Source of the DNA: Streptomyces sp. XY006
GTDB lineage: Bacteria > Actinomycetota > Actinomycetes > Streptomycetales > Streptomycetaceae
Length of the DNA: 64,000 nt
Assembly (NCBI RefSeq): GCF_002237655.1
Contig: NZ_NOKT01000003.1
Coordinates: 186,001 to 250,000, forward strand
Reading direction: 5' to 3'
Positions 16,401-24,785 of the stretch are shown here, one piece after another. Within the stretch, counting starts at the first letter, position 1; the number at the start of each line of letters is the position of its first letter. The notes under the pieces were generated by a model. It ran no database searches, had not been told where the DNA came from, and was given only the letters and a program-made list of their open reading frames with translations. A program made the translations under genes and the position numbers.

Positions 16401-17790
16401 GCCGACTGCCCGGTGCCACCCCCGCCCCGTACAGCGCGTGGGCCGCCCGCAGCACCAGATCGTCCCGGTGCCGGGCGGCCACGAGCTGCAGGCCGACCGG
16501 CAGCCCGTCCCCGTCGAAGCCGACCGGCACGCTCGCCGCGGGCTGCTGCGTCATGTTGAACGGGTACGTGAAGGGCGTCCAGCCCGTCCAGCGCCGGTGA
16601 CCGGATCCCTTCGGCACCTCCGCGCCCGCCTCGAACGCCGTGATCGGCAGGGTCGGCGTGACGAGCAGGTCGTAGGTGTCGTGGAAGCGGCCCATGCGGC
16701 GGCCCAGGTCCATCCGGACGTCCACGGCGGCCAGATACTCCAGCGCCGAGTACCGGGCGCCCCGCGCGCGGATCTCCCGCAGGCCGGGGTCCAGCATCTC
16801 CCGCTGGTGCGGGGCGAGGTGCTGGGTCACCCGCGCGGCCCCGCTGAACCACAGGGTGTGGAAGGCCTCCACGGGGTCGGTGAGGTCCGGGTCGGTCTCC
16901 GTGACGTACGCGCCGAGCTCCGCCAGCCGCTCCACCGCCCGCCGCACCGCCGCCGCCACCGCCGGCCGCACCGCCACCTGCCCGCCCAGCGACGGCGAGT
17001 ACGCCACCCGCAGCCCGCGCACCCCGCCCGCCAGGCCCTCGGCGTACGACCCGGGCGGCGGGGCCAGCGCCGACCAGTCGCGCGAGTCCGGGTGGCCGAT
17101 GACGTCCAGCAGCAGGGCCGCGTCCGCCGCGTCGCGGGTCATCGGCCCGACGTGCGCCAGCGTGCCGAAGGCGCTCGCCGGGTAGAGCGGCACGCGCCCG
17201 TAGGTGGGCTTCAGCGCGAAGATCCCGCAGAACGAGGCCGGGATACGGACGCTGCCGCCGCCGTCCGTGCCCAGTGACAGCGGTCCCGCGCCGAGCGCCA
17301 CGGCCGCCGCGCTCCCGCCGCTCGAACCGCCCGCCGTGCGCGCGGGGTCGTAAGGGTTGCGCGTCACGCCGCTCAGCGGCGAGTCCGTCACGCCCTTCCA
17401 GCCGTACTCGGGCGTCGTCGTCTTGCCCAGGAACACCGCCCCGTGCTCCCGCAGCCGGGCCACGGACGGGGCGTCCTCGTCCCAGCGGCCCGCCGGATCC
17501 ACCGCCTTCGAGCCGCGCAGGGTCGGCGCCCCGCGCAGCAGCAGGATGTCCTTCACCGTGACGGGCACCCCGTCCAGCAGCCCCCGTGGCTCACCGCGCC
17601 GCCAGCGCTCCTCCGACTCCCGGGCCCGCTCCAGCGCGTCCTCGGCGGTCAGCCGGACGAAGGCGTTCACCTCCGGCTGGATCGCCTCGGCCCGCCGCAG
17701 CGCCGCCCGGGTCGCCTCCACGGGACTGAACGCGCCCGTGCGGTACCCGTCGAGCAGTCGTACGGCCGTCAGCTCGGTGAGCTCGGTCAT
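16387..17790 (-). CDS. amidase-signature family hydrolase
   Basis: A 467-residue amidase-signature protein from the ATG behind GGGAGGG. The Ser-cisSer-Lys triad is visible: Lys in GVPVTVKDILLL, cis-Ser in the GGSSGGSAAAVA signature, nucleophile Ser in GTDGGGSVRIPAS. Family members cleave amides such as aryl or aliphatic amides, biuret or N-carbamoyl compounds. It sits 17 bases after the dehydrogenase gene on the same strand, so the two form one operon within the Ehu/racemase cluster. Hydrolysis of an imported amide, giving an acid for the neighbouring enzymes, would fit. Confidence 0.88.
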   Translation of the reverse strand: MTELTELTAVRLLDGYRTGAFSPVEATRAALRRAEAIQPEVNAFVRLTAEDALERARESEERWRRGEPRGLLDGVPVTVKDILLLRGAPTLRGSKAVDPAGRWDEDAPSVARLREHGAVFLGKTTTPEYGWKGVTDSPLSGVTRNPYDPARTAGGSSGGSAAAVALGAGPLSLGTDGGGSVRIPASFCGIFALKPTYGRVPLYPASAFGTLAHVGPMTRDAADAALLLDVIGHPDSRDWSALAPPPGSYAEGLAGGVRGLRVAYSPSLGGQVAVRPAVAAAVRRAVERLAELGAYVTETDPDLTDPVEAFHTLWFSGAARVTQHLAPHQREMLDPGLREIRARGARYSALEYLAAVDVRMDLGRRMGRFHDTYDLLVTPTLPITAFEAGAEVPKGSGHRRWTGWTPFTYPFNMTQQPAASVPVGFDGDGLPVGLQLVAARHRDDLVLRAAHALYGAGVAPGSRPTPA

Positions 17791-17807
17791 CCACCCTCCC
17801 AGGAACG

Positions 17808-18755
17808 TCAGTGTCCGGGTACGTACCCACGCCGCTTGTCGACCACGTTCCTCAACGGCGCGCCGGACGCCCAGAGTTCGAACAGCTCCACGAACTGGGC
17901 GCCGAGCTCGTCGCGCCAGCCGACGGTGTCGCCGCTCATGTGCGGGGAGACGATCAGGCCCGGGGCCCGCCACAACGGGCTGTCGGCGGGCAGGGGTTCG
18001 GTCTCGAAGACGTCCAGGGCGGCGCCCGCGATCCAGCGCTTGTCCAGGGCCTCGGCGAGCGCGTCCTCGACGACGAGCGGGCCGCGGCCGACGTTGACGA
18101 ACCGGGCGGACGGCTGCATCACGCCGAAACGGCGGGCGTCGAACATGCCGCGCGTCCGTTCCGTCAACGGCGCCGCCGCGATCACCCAGTCGGCGCGCGA
18201 CAGCAGCCGGTCCAGGTCCTCCGGGCCGTGCACGCCGGCGCGCGCGGCCCGGCCGACCAGCGCGGTCGTGACGTCCAGCGCCTTCAGCGTGCGGGTGATC
18301 GCCCGGCCGATCGGGCCGGACCCGACGACCACGGCCCGGCTGCCGGCGACCTTGCGCGACTCGCGGTGCCGCCAGGTCCGCTCCCCCTGGAGCTCCAGCG
18401 TGAGCGGCAGGTCCTTGGCCATGGCCAGGACGAGCGCGGCGACGTACTCGGCGATCGGCTGGTCGAAGACGCCGCGGGCGTTGGTCACGACCGTGTCGGA
18501 GGCGGCGAGTTCCGGACTCATCAGATGGTCCACTCCGGCGCTCGCCGTGTGCACCCAGCGCGGGCGCGGGCCCTCGCCCGGCCAGGCATCCCGGACGGCG
18601 CGCGAGGTGAAGTCCCACACCAGGAGTACATCCGCACGCGGGAGGCGCTCCGCGAGCCCCGCCGCGTCGGTGTGTTCGATGCGCGCGCGGCCGGTGAGGC
18701 GGCCGAGGCGGGGGAGGGGTTCGGCGTCCAGGACGAGCAGGGTGGGGGTGGGCAT
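17808..18755 (-). CDS. D-2-hydroxyacid dehydrogenase
   Basis: A 315-residue NAD(P)-dependent dehydrogenase. The Rossmann motif is VVVGSGPIGRAITRTLKALD, followed by the substrate-side pattern RFVNVGRGPLVVEDALAEALDKRWIAGAALDVFETEPLP and SPHMSG. The His of the usual Glu-His pair is in the SPHMSG motif. Shorter in the nucleotide-binding part than phosphoglycerate dehydrogenases, close to the GhrA/DdhD-like group. Reduces a 2-ketoacid or oxidises a D-2-hydroxyacid. Operon partner of the amidase, and divergent from the racemase-fold pair. Confidence 0.88.
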   Translation of the reverse strand: MPTPTLLVLDAEPLPRLGRLTGRARIEHTDAAGLAERLPRADVLLVWDFTSRAVRDAWPGEGPRPRWVHTASAGVDHLMSPELAASDTVVTNARGVFDQPIAEYVAALVLAMAKDLPLTLELQGERTWRHRESRKVAGSRAVVVGSGPIGRAITRTLKALDVTTALVGRAARAGVHGPEDLDRLLSRADWVIAAAPLTERTRGMFDARRFGVMQPSARFVNVGRGPLVVEDALAEALDKRWIAGAALDVFETEPLPADSPLWRAPGLIVSPHMSGDTVGWRDELGAQFVELFELWASGAPLRNVVDKRRGYVPGH

Positions 18756-18855
18756 GAGCAGCCGTTTCTCCAGCCGTTCGGCGGGCCGGGGCCGTGCGCG
18801 GGCCGCGGGTGACGACGAGTTAACCCGGTGTTGACCAAGGGGTGATCCGGGCGGA

Positions 18856-18884
18856 TTGACCACGCTCGCACCCGAACCTACCGT
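18856..18884 (+). promoter_or_regulatory. putative sigma70-type promoter for the racemase-fold pair
   Basis: TTGACC (18856-18861), a 17-base spacer and TACCGT (18879-18884), ending 65 bases before the ATG at 18950. The box match is good for a Streptomyces housekeeping promoter but is judged by eye only. Confidence 0.45.
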
Positions 18885-18949
18885 CGTCAACACGGGCGTT
18901 CCCACGATCCGTTGCGTACTCGTTGCCCAGCGTGAGGCCGGTGCCTGCC

Positions 18950-19765
18950 ATGGACGTCTCATTTCTCGGCGGGCCCAGCCCGCAGCGCGGGGTCGGCGTC
19001 GTCGCCCCCTTCGACTTCGCCCTGGACCGCGAGCTGTGGCGCTGGGTCCCGGACGGCGTCTCCCTGCACATGACCCGCACGCCGTACGTCCCGGTCGAGG
19101 TCAGCCTCGATCTCGCCCGCCTGGTCAGTGAGCACGAGACGCTGAGCGAGGCCGTCCGCACGCTCACCGCGATCACCCCCGAGGTCGTGGCCTACGCCTG
19201 CACGTCGGGCAGCTTCGTCGGCGGGATGATGGGCGAGCGCGCGATGTGCGAGGCGATGAGCCGGGCCGGGGCCGTCCCCGCGATCACCACCTCCGGGGCG
19301 CTGCTGGAGGCCCTGGTGGAGCTGGACGTGCGCCGGGTGGCGCTGGTGACGCCGTACACGGTCTCGGTCACACGGTCCCTGGAGGACTACGTCGCGCAGG
19401 CGGGCGTGACGATCTCCGGCTGCGCGTTCATGGGCCTGACCCGGCACATCTGGAGGGTGCCCTACCGGGAGGTCGTCGACATGGCCCGGCGGGCCGTCCG
19501 CGGCGACGCCGACGCGCTGTTCATCAGCTGCACCAACCTGCCCACCTACGACGTGATCCCCCAGCTGGAGGCGGAGCTGCGGATCCCGGTGATCTCGGCC
19601 AACCAAGTGACGATGTGGGCGGCGCTGCGCCGACTGGGTACCCGTGCGGTGGGACCGTATCAGGCGCTGATCAATCCGGCGGCGCGTTCCGGTCCCGCAG
19701 CGCCGGGGGCGGACCCCGGTCCCGTAGTGCCGGAAGAAGAGCAGCAGCAGGAAGGCTGGACATGA
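18950..19765 (+). CDS. maleate isomerase/arylmalonate decarboxylase-like protein with both Cys
   Basis: 271 residues from the ATG; in-frame TTG/GTG codons lie just upstream. Asp/Glu racemase superfamily, maleate cis-trans isomerase/EutA-like branch. Both catalytic Cys positions are filled: Cys84 in AYACTSGSFVGG and Cys194 in FISCTNLPTYD. That supports maleate-isomerase or racemase-type chemistry. The C-terminus ends in a Pro/Gly/Glu-rich tail. The stop overlaps the next start (ATGA), so it is made together with its paralogue. Substrate unknown; a small dicarboxylic or 2-substituted malonic acid is the family expectation. Confidence 0.85.
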   Translation: MDVSFLGGPSPQRGVGVVAPFDFALDRELWRWVPDGVSLHMTRTPYVPVEVSLDLARLVSEHETLSEAVRTLTAITPEVVAYACTSGSFVGGMMGERAMCEAMSRAGAVPAITTSGALLEALVELDVRRVALVTPYTVSVTRSLEDYVAQAGVTISGCAFMGLTRHIWRVPYREVVDMARRAVRGDADALFISCTNLPTYDVIPQLEAELRIPVISANQVTMWAALRRLGTRAVGPYQALINPAARSGPAAPGADPGPVVPEEEQQQEGWT

Positions 19766-20493
19766 CAGCACTGGGATTTCTCTACCCGGGCCACTCCGCC
19801 GAGGACGACTATCCGCGCATCGAGCAGTTGCTGGGCAGCGACATCCGGGTGGACCTGGTGCACACCGACATCGGTGAGGACGCGCACCGGGTGGACGCGC
19901 TGCTGGAGATGGGCTCCGCCGGGCGGCTGGCGGCCGGCGTGCAGGAACTGCGGCACGCCGGTGCGGACGCCGTGGTGTGGGCCTGCACGAGCGGCAGCTT
20001 CGTCTACGGCTGGGACGGCGCGCAGGAGCAGGTCCGCACGCTCGCCCGGACGGCCGGGATGCCCGCGTCCTCGACGTCCTTCGCGTTCGTGCACGCGGTG
20101 CGCGAGCTCGGGGTGCGGCGGGTCGCGATCGGCGCCACGTACCCGGAGGACGTCGCCCAGCTCTTCGCGCAGTTCCTGCGCTCCGACGGCGTCGACGTCG
20201 TGTCGGTCAGCAGCTCGGGCATCATCACGGCGGCCGAGGTGGGCACGTGGGGCGAGTCCGAACTGCTCGCCCTGGCCCGCGGCTCCGACCACCCCGACGC
20301 GGAGGCGCTGCTCCTGCCCGACACGGCCCTGCACACGGCGGCCCACATCCCGGCCCTGGAGAAGGAACTGGGCAAGCCGGTCCTCACCGCCAACCAGGTC
20401 ACGGTCTGGGAGGCCCTGCGGCTGGCGGACCGCCGGGTGAACGCGCCGGAGCTGGGCGCGCTGTTCACACGGGAGCCGATCGTCCAGGCGTGA
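19762..20493 (+). CDS. maleate isomerase/arylmalonate decarboxylase-like paralogue lacking the second Cys
   Basis: A 243-residue paralogue of the preceding protein. The first Cys is kept (Cys75 in VWACTSGSFVYG). The second site reads LLLPDTALHT instead of SCTN, so Asp187/Thr188 stand where the second Cys should be. In this superfamily one Cys suffices for decarboxylation, while racemases and isomerases use two, so a different reaction or a non-catalytic subunit role is plausible. Coupled to the upstream gene by a 4-base overlap. Confidence 0.85.
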   Translation: MTALGFLYPGHSAEDDYPRIEQLLGSDIRVDLVHTDIGEDAHRVDALLEMGSAGRLAAGVQELRHAGADAVVWACTSGSFVYGWDGAQEQVRTLARTAGMPASSTSFAFVHAVRELGVRRVAIGATYPEDVAQLFAQFLRSDGVDVVSVSSSGIITAAEVGTWGESELLALARGSDHPDAEALLLPDTALHTAAHIPALEKELGKPVLTANQVTVWEALRLADRRVNAPELGALFTREPIVQA

Positions 20494-20500
20494 GCCGGCC

Positions 20501-20797
20501 TCACGGCCGCCACCCGGGCGGCAGCGGCGGGGGCGGCAGCGGCGGGGGCGGGCCCGGAGGATGCGGGGGCGGCGGGGGCGGCGGGCCACCGGGCCGTTCC
20601 CGGCGCCGCCGGGACAGGACAGCGGGGAACACGAAGCCGAAGGCCCCGCCCGCGGCGGCCCCGACCAGCATGCCCAGCGGAACGTCCCAGCCGACGCCGG
20701 AGTCGGACAACTGCTGCGGCCCGGCCACCACGGCCCCGAAGGCGCCCGTCGCGCAGGCGCCGCGCCGGCGGTCGCCCCAGCCGGCCCGCCCGCTCAT
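20501..20797 (-). CDS. small membrane protein with proline-rich tail
   Basis: 98 residues: a Gly-rich amphipathic stretch, one or two hydrophobic segments (about 28-60, PLGMLVGAAAGGAFGFVFPAV), a basic stop-transfer RRRRER and a C-terminal tail of almost pure proline and glycine. The ATG overlaps the stop of the gene before it (ATGA). Proline-rich cytosolic tails usually bind partner proteins; no homologue is recognised. Confidence 0.6.
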   Translation of the reverse strand: MSGRAGWGDRRRGACATGAFGAVVAGPQQLSDSGVGWDVPLGMLVGAAAGGAFGFVFPAVLSRRRRERPGGPPPPPPPHPPGPPPPLPPPPLPPGWRP

Positions 20798-20979
20798 CGG
20801 GACCTCCCGCGGCGCCACCGCAGCACCCACAGCGCTGCCCAGGCCACGAGGGCGAGCGTCAGGGGCACGGCGACGGTGAACGTCGTCCCGAGGCATCTCG
20901 CCGCACGCCTCGTCATCCCGTCCAAGGGGGCCTCCCGACAGCCGGTGTGCGGTGCGGTGCCCTCGAACGGGTCGCCCAT
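20794..20979 (-). CDS. small membrane protein
   Basis: 61 residues with a single hydrophobic segment (about 33-52, FTVAVPLTLALVAWAALWVL) and a very basic C-terminus (RWRRGRSR). It is supported mainly by its ATGA coupling to the next small membrane protein and by its position. No family recognised. Confidence 0.5.
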   Translation of the reverse strand: MGDPFEGTAPHTGCREAPLDGMTRRAARCLGTTFTVAVPLTLALVAWAALWVLRWRRGRSR

Positions 20980-21178
20980 GCGGGCCGGAATCGGTCCTGC
21001 CGTTTATTCGGGGCAAAGAGGGAGGTATGCCCCCGCCTACCCCGCTGAGAGGTGAGGAATGGTCAACTCCGGTGCCTCACGCGGCCCTTGGGTTGACCGA
21101 AAGCGCGTTCCCCTTCCGCTGTCCGTCCCGTGCACACTGGCCACGTCCGCAGCCAGTCGTGCCGTGAAGGACTCCCCG

Positions 21179-21448
21179 ATGGCCGAACCGGGCCCGTTCA
21201 GATCCCCCGCAAGCGCTGTCCGGCGCTGCGCCCGTCTGCTGTGCTGGAGCCTGGCCGCGGCCATGGCCGCCGCCGCCGTGGACGCCTTCGGCCCACCGCA
21301 CACCGGATGGTGGGGCGCCGTGTGGACCCTGCCGTGGTGGCTCTTCGCCGCGACCGCGCTCGCCTGGGCCGTCCTCCGGGCCCGCGAGAAGTCCGACCCC
21401 CCGCCCCCGCCCGGCTGCGCGCGCGGCGACTGGGAGCAGGCCGCCTGA
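21179..21448 (+). CDS. small two-helix membrane protein
   Basis: 89 residues from the ATG preceded by GAAGGAC. Two hydrophobic stretches (about residues 18-36 and 45-65) and a charged Pro-rich C-terminus ([10 protein letters not shown]). No family recognised. Confidence 0.55.
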   Translation: MAEPGPFRSPASAVRRCARLLCWSLAAAMAAAAVDAFGPPHTGWWGAVWTLPWWLFAATALAWAVLRAREKSDPPPPPGCARGDWEQAA

Positions 21449-21545
21449 CCGCAAGCCCCACGCATCACGGCCGGGAATAAACGGAGACAGTCCCCTGTTA
21501 GAGCCGGAACGACAGCACACGGCCCACAGCAGGAGGCACCCCACC

Positions 21546-22643
21546 GTGGCGGCAGACGAGATTCGCGGCGCAGCGCAGGGCAGCGCCCCCGTCCCCCTCT
21601 CCGTACTGGACCTGGTCACCGTGGGGGCCGGCCGCACCGCCTCCGACGCGCTGCGCACCAGCGTCGACCTGGCCCGGCTCGCGGAGCACCGCGGCTTCCA
21701 CCGCTACTGGGTCGCCGAGCACCACTCCATGCCCGGTGTGGCCTCGTCGTCCCCGGCCGTGATCCTCGCCCACCTCGCCGCGCACACCGACCGCATCCGT
21801 CTCGGCTCGGGCGGCGTGATGCTGCCCAACCACGCCCCGCTGGTGATCGCCGAGCAGTTCGGGACGCTGGAGGCCATGGCCCCGGGCCGGATCGACCTCG
21901 GCCTCGGCCGGGCCCCCGGCACCGACGGCGCCACCGCGGCCGCCCTGCGCCGCACCGACCGCCTCAACGAGGGCGCCGACGACTTCCCGCAGCAGCTCGC
22001 CGAGCTGGTCCGCTTCCTCGACGACGACTTCCCCGACGGCCACCCCTACCGCCGTATCCACGCCGTCCCCGGCCCGGTCCAGGCCACCTCCCCCGGCGGC
22101 GTGCAGTCCCCGCACCGGCCGCCGGTCTGGCTGCTCGGCTCCTCCGGCTTCAGCGCCCGGCTGGCCGGGGCGCTCGGCCTGCCGTTCGCCTTCGCCCACC
22201 ACTTCTCGGCGCAGAACACCATCCCGGCCCTGGACCTGTACCGCGAGTCCTTCCAGCCGTCCGCCGTGCTCGACCGCCCGTACGCCCTCATCGGCGTCTC
22301 CGCCCTCGCCGCCGACGACGAGAAGGAGGCCCGCCGCCAGGTGCTGGCCGCGGCCCTCAGCATGGTCCGGCTGCGCACCGGCCGCCCCGGCCTGGTGCCC
22401 ACGCCGGAGGAGGCCGAGGCCTACGCGTTCAGCCCCATGGAGCGCGACTTCGTCGACTCCTGGAACGCCAACGTCGTCCACGGCACCCCCGACGAGGTCC
22501 GCTCCGGCCTGGACGACCTCGCCAAGCGCACCGGCGCCGACGAGCTGATGATCACGGCCAACGCGCACAGCGGCGACGTCCGCCTGCGCAGCTACGAACT
22601 CATCGCCGGCGCCTACGGATTGGCGACGCCCGCCTCCGCCTGA
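21546..22643 (+). CDS. LLM-class flavin-dependent oxidoreductase
   Basis: A 365-residue luciferase-like monooxygenase with a GTG start behind AGGAGG. Family signs: [17 protein letters not shown] near residue 57, [42 protein letters not shown], and [27 protein letters not shown]. It belongs to the MsnO8-like group that uses FMNH2 and oxygen; the substrate is unknown. Its 3' end overlaps the convergent cdgA by 31 bases. Confidence 0.9.
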   Translation: MAADEIRGAAQGSAPVPLSVLDLVTVGAGRTASDALRTSVDLARLAEHRGFHRYWVAEHHSMPGVASSSPAVILAHLAAHTDRIRLGSGGVMLPNHAPLVIAEQFGTLEAMAPGRIDLGLGRAPGTDGATAAALRRTDRLNEGADDFPQQLAELVRFLDDDFPDGHPYRRIHAVPGPVQATSPGGVQSPHRPPVWLLGSSGFSARLAGALGLPFAFAHHFSAQNTIPALDLYRESFQPSAVLDRPYALIGVSALAADDEKEARRQVLAAALSMVRLRTGRPGLVPTPEEAEAYAFSPMERDFVDSWNANVVHGTPDEVRSGLDDLAKRTGADELMITANAHSGDVRLRSYELIAGAYGLATPASA

Positions 22644-24478
22644 ACGTCCGGCGTGCCGAGCAGCTCGGAGATGCGGTCCGGCGACACCGGGCGGGAGTAC
22701 AGCCAGCCCTGTCCGGTGTCGCAGCCGATGCTGCGGAGCCGGGTCGCCTGCGCCGAGGTCTCCACGCACTCGGCCGTGACCGTCAGCCCGAGCCGGTGCG
22801 CGAGCTGGATCATCGCCTCGACCACGACCTCGTCGGCCGGGTTGGCCCGGGCCGCCGCGTCCCGGTCGTCGTACTGGAAGCCGCGGACGAAGGACCCGTC
22901 CAGCTTCAGCGCCGACACCGGCAGCCTGCTCAGATACGCCAGGTTCGAGTAGCCCGTGCCGAAGTCGTCGATGGCGATGCGCACGCCCATGTCGCTGAGG
23001 GCCTTCAGCGTCTGCAGCGGACGGCCCGCCGAGCCCATCACCGCGGACTCGGTCAGCTCCAGCTGGAGCAGATGCGGCGCGAGCCCCGTCTCGGCCAGGG
23101 TCTGCGCGACGTCCGCCACCAGGTCGGAGTCCCAGATCTGCCGCACCGCCACATTCACGCTGACGAAGATCGGCGGCTCGTCCGGGTGGTCCAGCTGCCA
23201 GCGGCGGGCCTGTTCGCAGGCCGTGCGCAGCACCCACCGGCCCAGCGGGACGATCGAGCCGTCCTCCTCCGCGAGCCCGATGAACCGATTCGGCGTCAGT
23301 ACGCCGAACTGGGGATGGTTCCAGCGGACCAGCGCCTCCACCCCGTGCAGCCGGTCGTCCTCCATGCCGACCAGCGGCTGGTACTCCAGCCGGAACTCGT
23401 CCCGGTCGATGGCCGGCCGGAGCGTGGAGGCGAGCGCCTGGCGGGTCATGCGGTGGGCGTTGCGCTCCGGGTCGAACAGGGTCCAGCGGGCCTTGCCGTC
23501 GGCCTTGGCCCAGTAGAGCGTCGTGTCGGCGGCCTGCATCAGGGCGGTGGGGGTCGTGCCGGCCGCGTGCCGCTCGACGACCCCGATCGACGCCGACACC
23601 GACAGCCGCCGGCCCGAGAGGTCGAACGGCTCCTGGACGGCCCGCAGCACCGCCTCGGCCAGCTCGGCCAGTTGTTCGGTGCCGGTGGAGTCCTCGACGA
23701 GGAGCGCGAACTCGTCCCCGCCGAGCCGGGCCACCAGCGGAACGCTGGTGCGGGACCGGCCCGCCTCGTCCGCACAGCGCGTGAGCCGCTCGGCGACGGC
23801 GGCCAGCAGCCGGTCGCCCACCCGGTGGCCGAGGGTGTCGTTGATGGCCTTGAAGCCGTCCAGGTCCAGGTAGCACAGCCCGATCCGGCCCGTGCCGCTC
23901 CGCTCGTACGACTCCGCCTCCAACGCGGCGGACAGCCGTTCGAAGAACAGCGTGCGGTTGGGCAGCCGGGTCACCGGGTCGTGCATCTGCAAGTGCCTCA
24001 GGCGGGCCTGCAGTTCACGGCGGGCGCTGATGTCGGCGACGGTCAGCAGCACGGACCGGTCGTCGTCGGGCAGTGGCGTGACGGTCACCTGCGCCCACAG
24101 CGAGTGCCCGTCGGGGTGCTTGAGCCGGCGCGTGCAGCGCAGCCGGGACTGCCGGCCGCGCAGCACCTCGTGGTAGGCGTGCAGGCTCCGGGCGTCGGAG
24201 GTGAGGCCGACCAGATCGGCGGCGACCGCCCCGGCCAGCTCGTCGGCCGCGCTGCCGAGCAGCGTGGCGAGCGCGTCGTTGGCACCGACGACCAGGCCAT
24301 CACGGTCGACCACGGCCATGGCGAGGGGCGCGGCCGCGAAGACGGCACGGTAGGGCGGCCGTGACAGGGGCTCGGTACGGGGAGACGTATCGATCTCACT
24401 CTCTGTGACGACCGGCCGGTCGAGGTCTGCCGCGGGCGCCGGCCCTTCGGAGGTTCCGCTCACCGCTCGCTCCCGCAT
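22613..24478 (-). CDS. cdgA: PAS-GGDEF-EAL cyclic-di-GMP enzyme CdgA
   Basis: 621 residues from the chosen ATG; an open frame continues upstream without a good start. A PAS/PAC sensor (about 42-150) is followed by a GGDEF domain with an intact RLGGDEF motif (253-257) and an EAL domain with [10 protein letters not shown] (381-383). The RxxD inhibitory site five residues before GGDEF is absent (SVPL there). Both catalytic motifs look intact, so cyclase and phosphodiesterase activity are both possible. The order and the region match S. coelicolor CdgA, a BldD target that affects sporulation and antibiotic production. Stand-alone gene, divergent from the metalloprotease. Confidence 0.88.
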   Translation of the reverse strand: MRERAVSGTSEGPAPAADLDRPVVTESEIDTSPRTEPLSRPPYRAVFAAAPLAMAVVDRDGLVVGANDALATLLGSAADELAGAVAADLVGLTSDARSLHAYHEVLRGRQSRLRCTRRLKHPDGHSLWAQVTVTPLPDDDRSVLLTVADISARRELQARLRHLQMHDPVTRLPNRTLFFERLSAALEAESYERSGTGRIGLCYLDLDGFKAINDTLGHRVGDRLLAAVAERLTRCADEAGRSRTSVPLVARLGGDEFALLVEDSTGTEQLAELAEAVLRAVQEPFDLSGRRLSVSASIGVVERHAAGTTPTALMQAADTTLYWAKADGKARWTLFDPERNAHRMTRQALASTLRPAIDRDEFRLEYQPLVGMEDDRLHGVEALVRWNHPQFGVLTPNRFIGLAEEDGSIVPLGRWVLRTACEQARRWQLDHPDEPPIFVSVNVAVRQIWDSDLVADVAQTLAETGLAPHLLQLELTESAVMGSAGRPLQTLKALSDMGVRIAIDDFGTGYSNLAYLSRLPVSALKLDGSFVRGFQYDDRDAAARANPADEVVVEAMIQLAHRLGLTVTAECVETSAQATRLRSIGCDTGQGWLYSRPVSPDRISELLGTPDVQAEAGVANP

Positions 24479-24642
24479 GTATTCGATCTCTGTCCGTGCA
24501 GGAAAGGTCAGGAAAGTGTGCCGATCATAGAGGCTGGCCCCAGGGCCTTCCAGCCGGTGTCCAGTCTCCCCGACCAATCGGCCCTTCTGCCAGATCGTTT
24601 CTGCTCGCACCTGGACGGCTTCTTCAAGCCCTCGACCAGTTG

Positions 24643-24655
24643 TGACGTTCCGTGA
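24643..24655. promoter_or_regulatory. BldD-like palindrome upstream of cdgA
   Basis: TGACGTTCCGTGA fits the outer half-sites of the BldD pattern TNACNCWGNGTNA, with two central mismatches. It is 165 bases from the cdgA start. The whole 24479-24785 gap holds no gene and should carry both divergent promoters. Confidence 0.3.
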
Positions 24656-24785
24656 GTGCTTCGGGGGTGTCGGCTTCCGGGTTCTTTCGGCCCCTTCACT
24701 CAATTGGTGCAGGCAAACAGGGCGCAGTACGACAATTCACCACAGGCTGGGTGCGGTGTCCCGCGAACCGTACCCGGAGGTACCC

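Noticed and set aside
21498..23876. 792-codon minus-strand frame crossing the LLM enzyme and cdgA
   Set aside because: Out of frame with the intact GGDEF-EAL protein and antisense to the LLM gene; composition is typical of a shadow frame.
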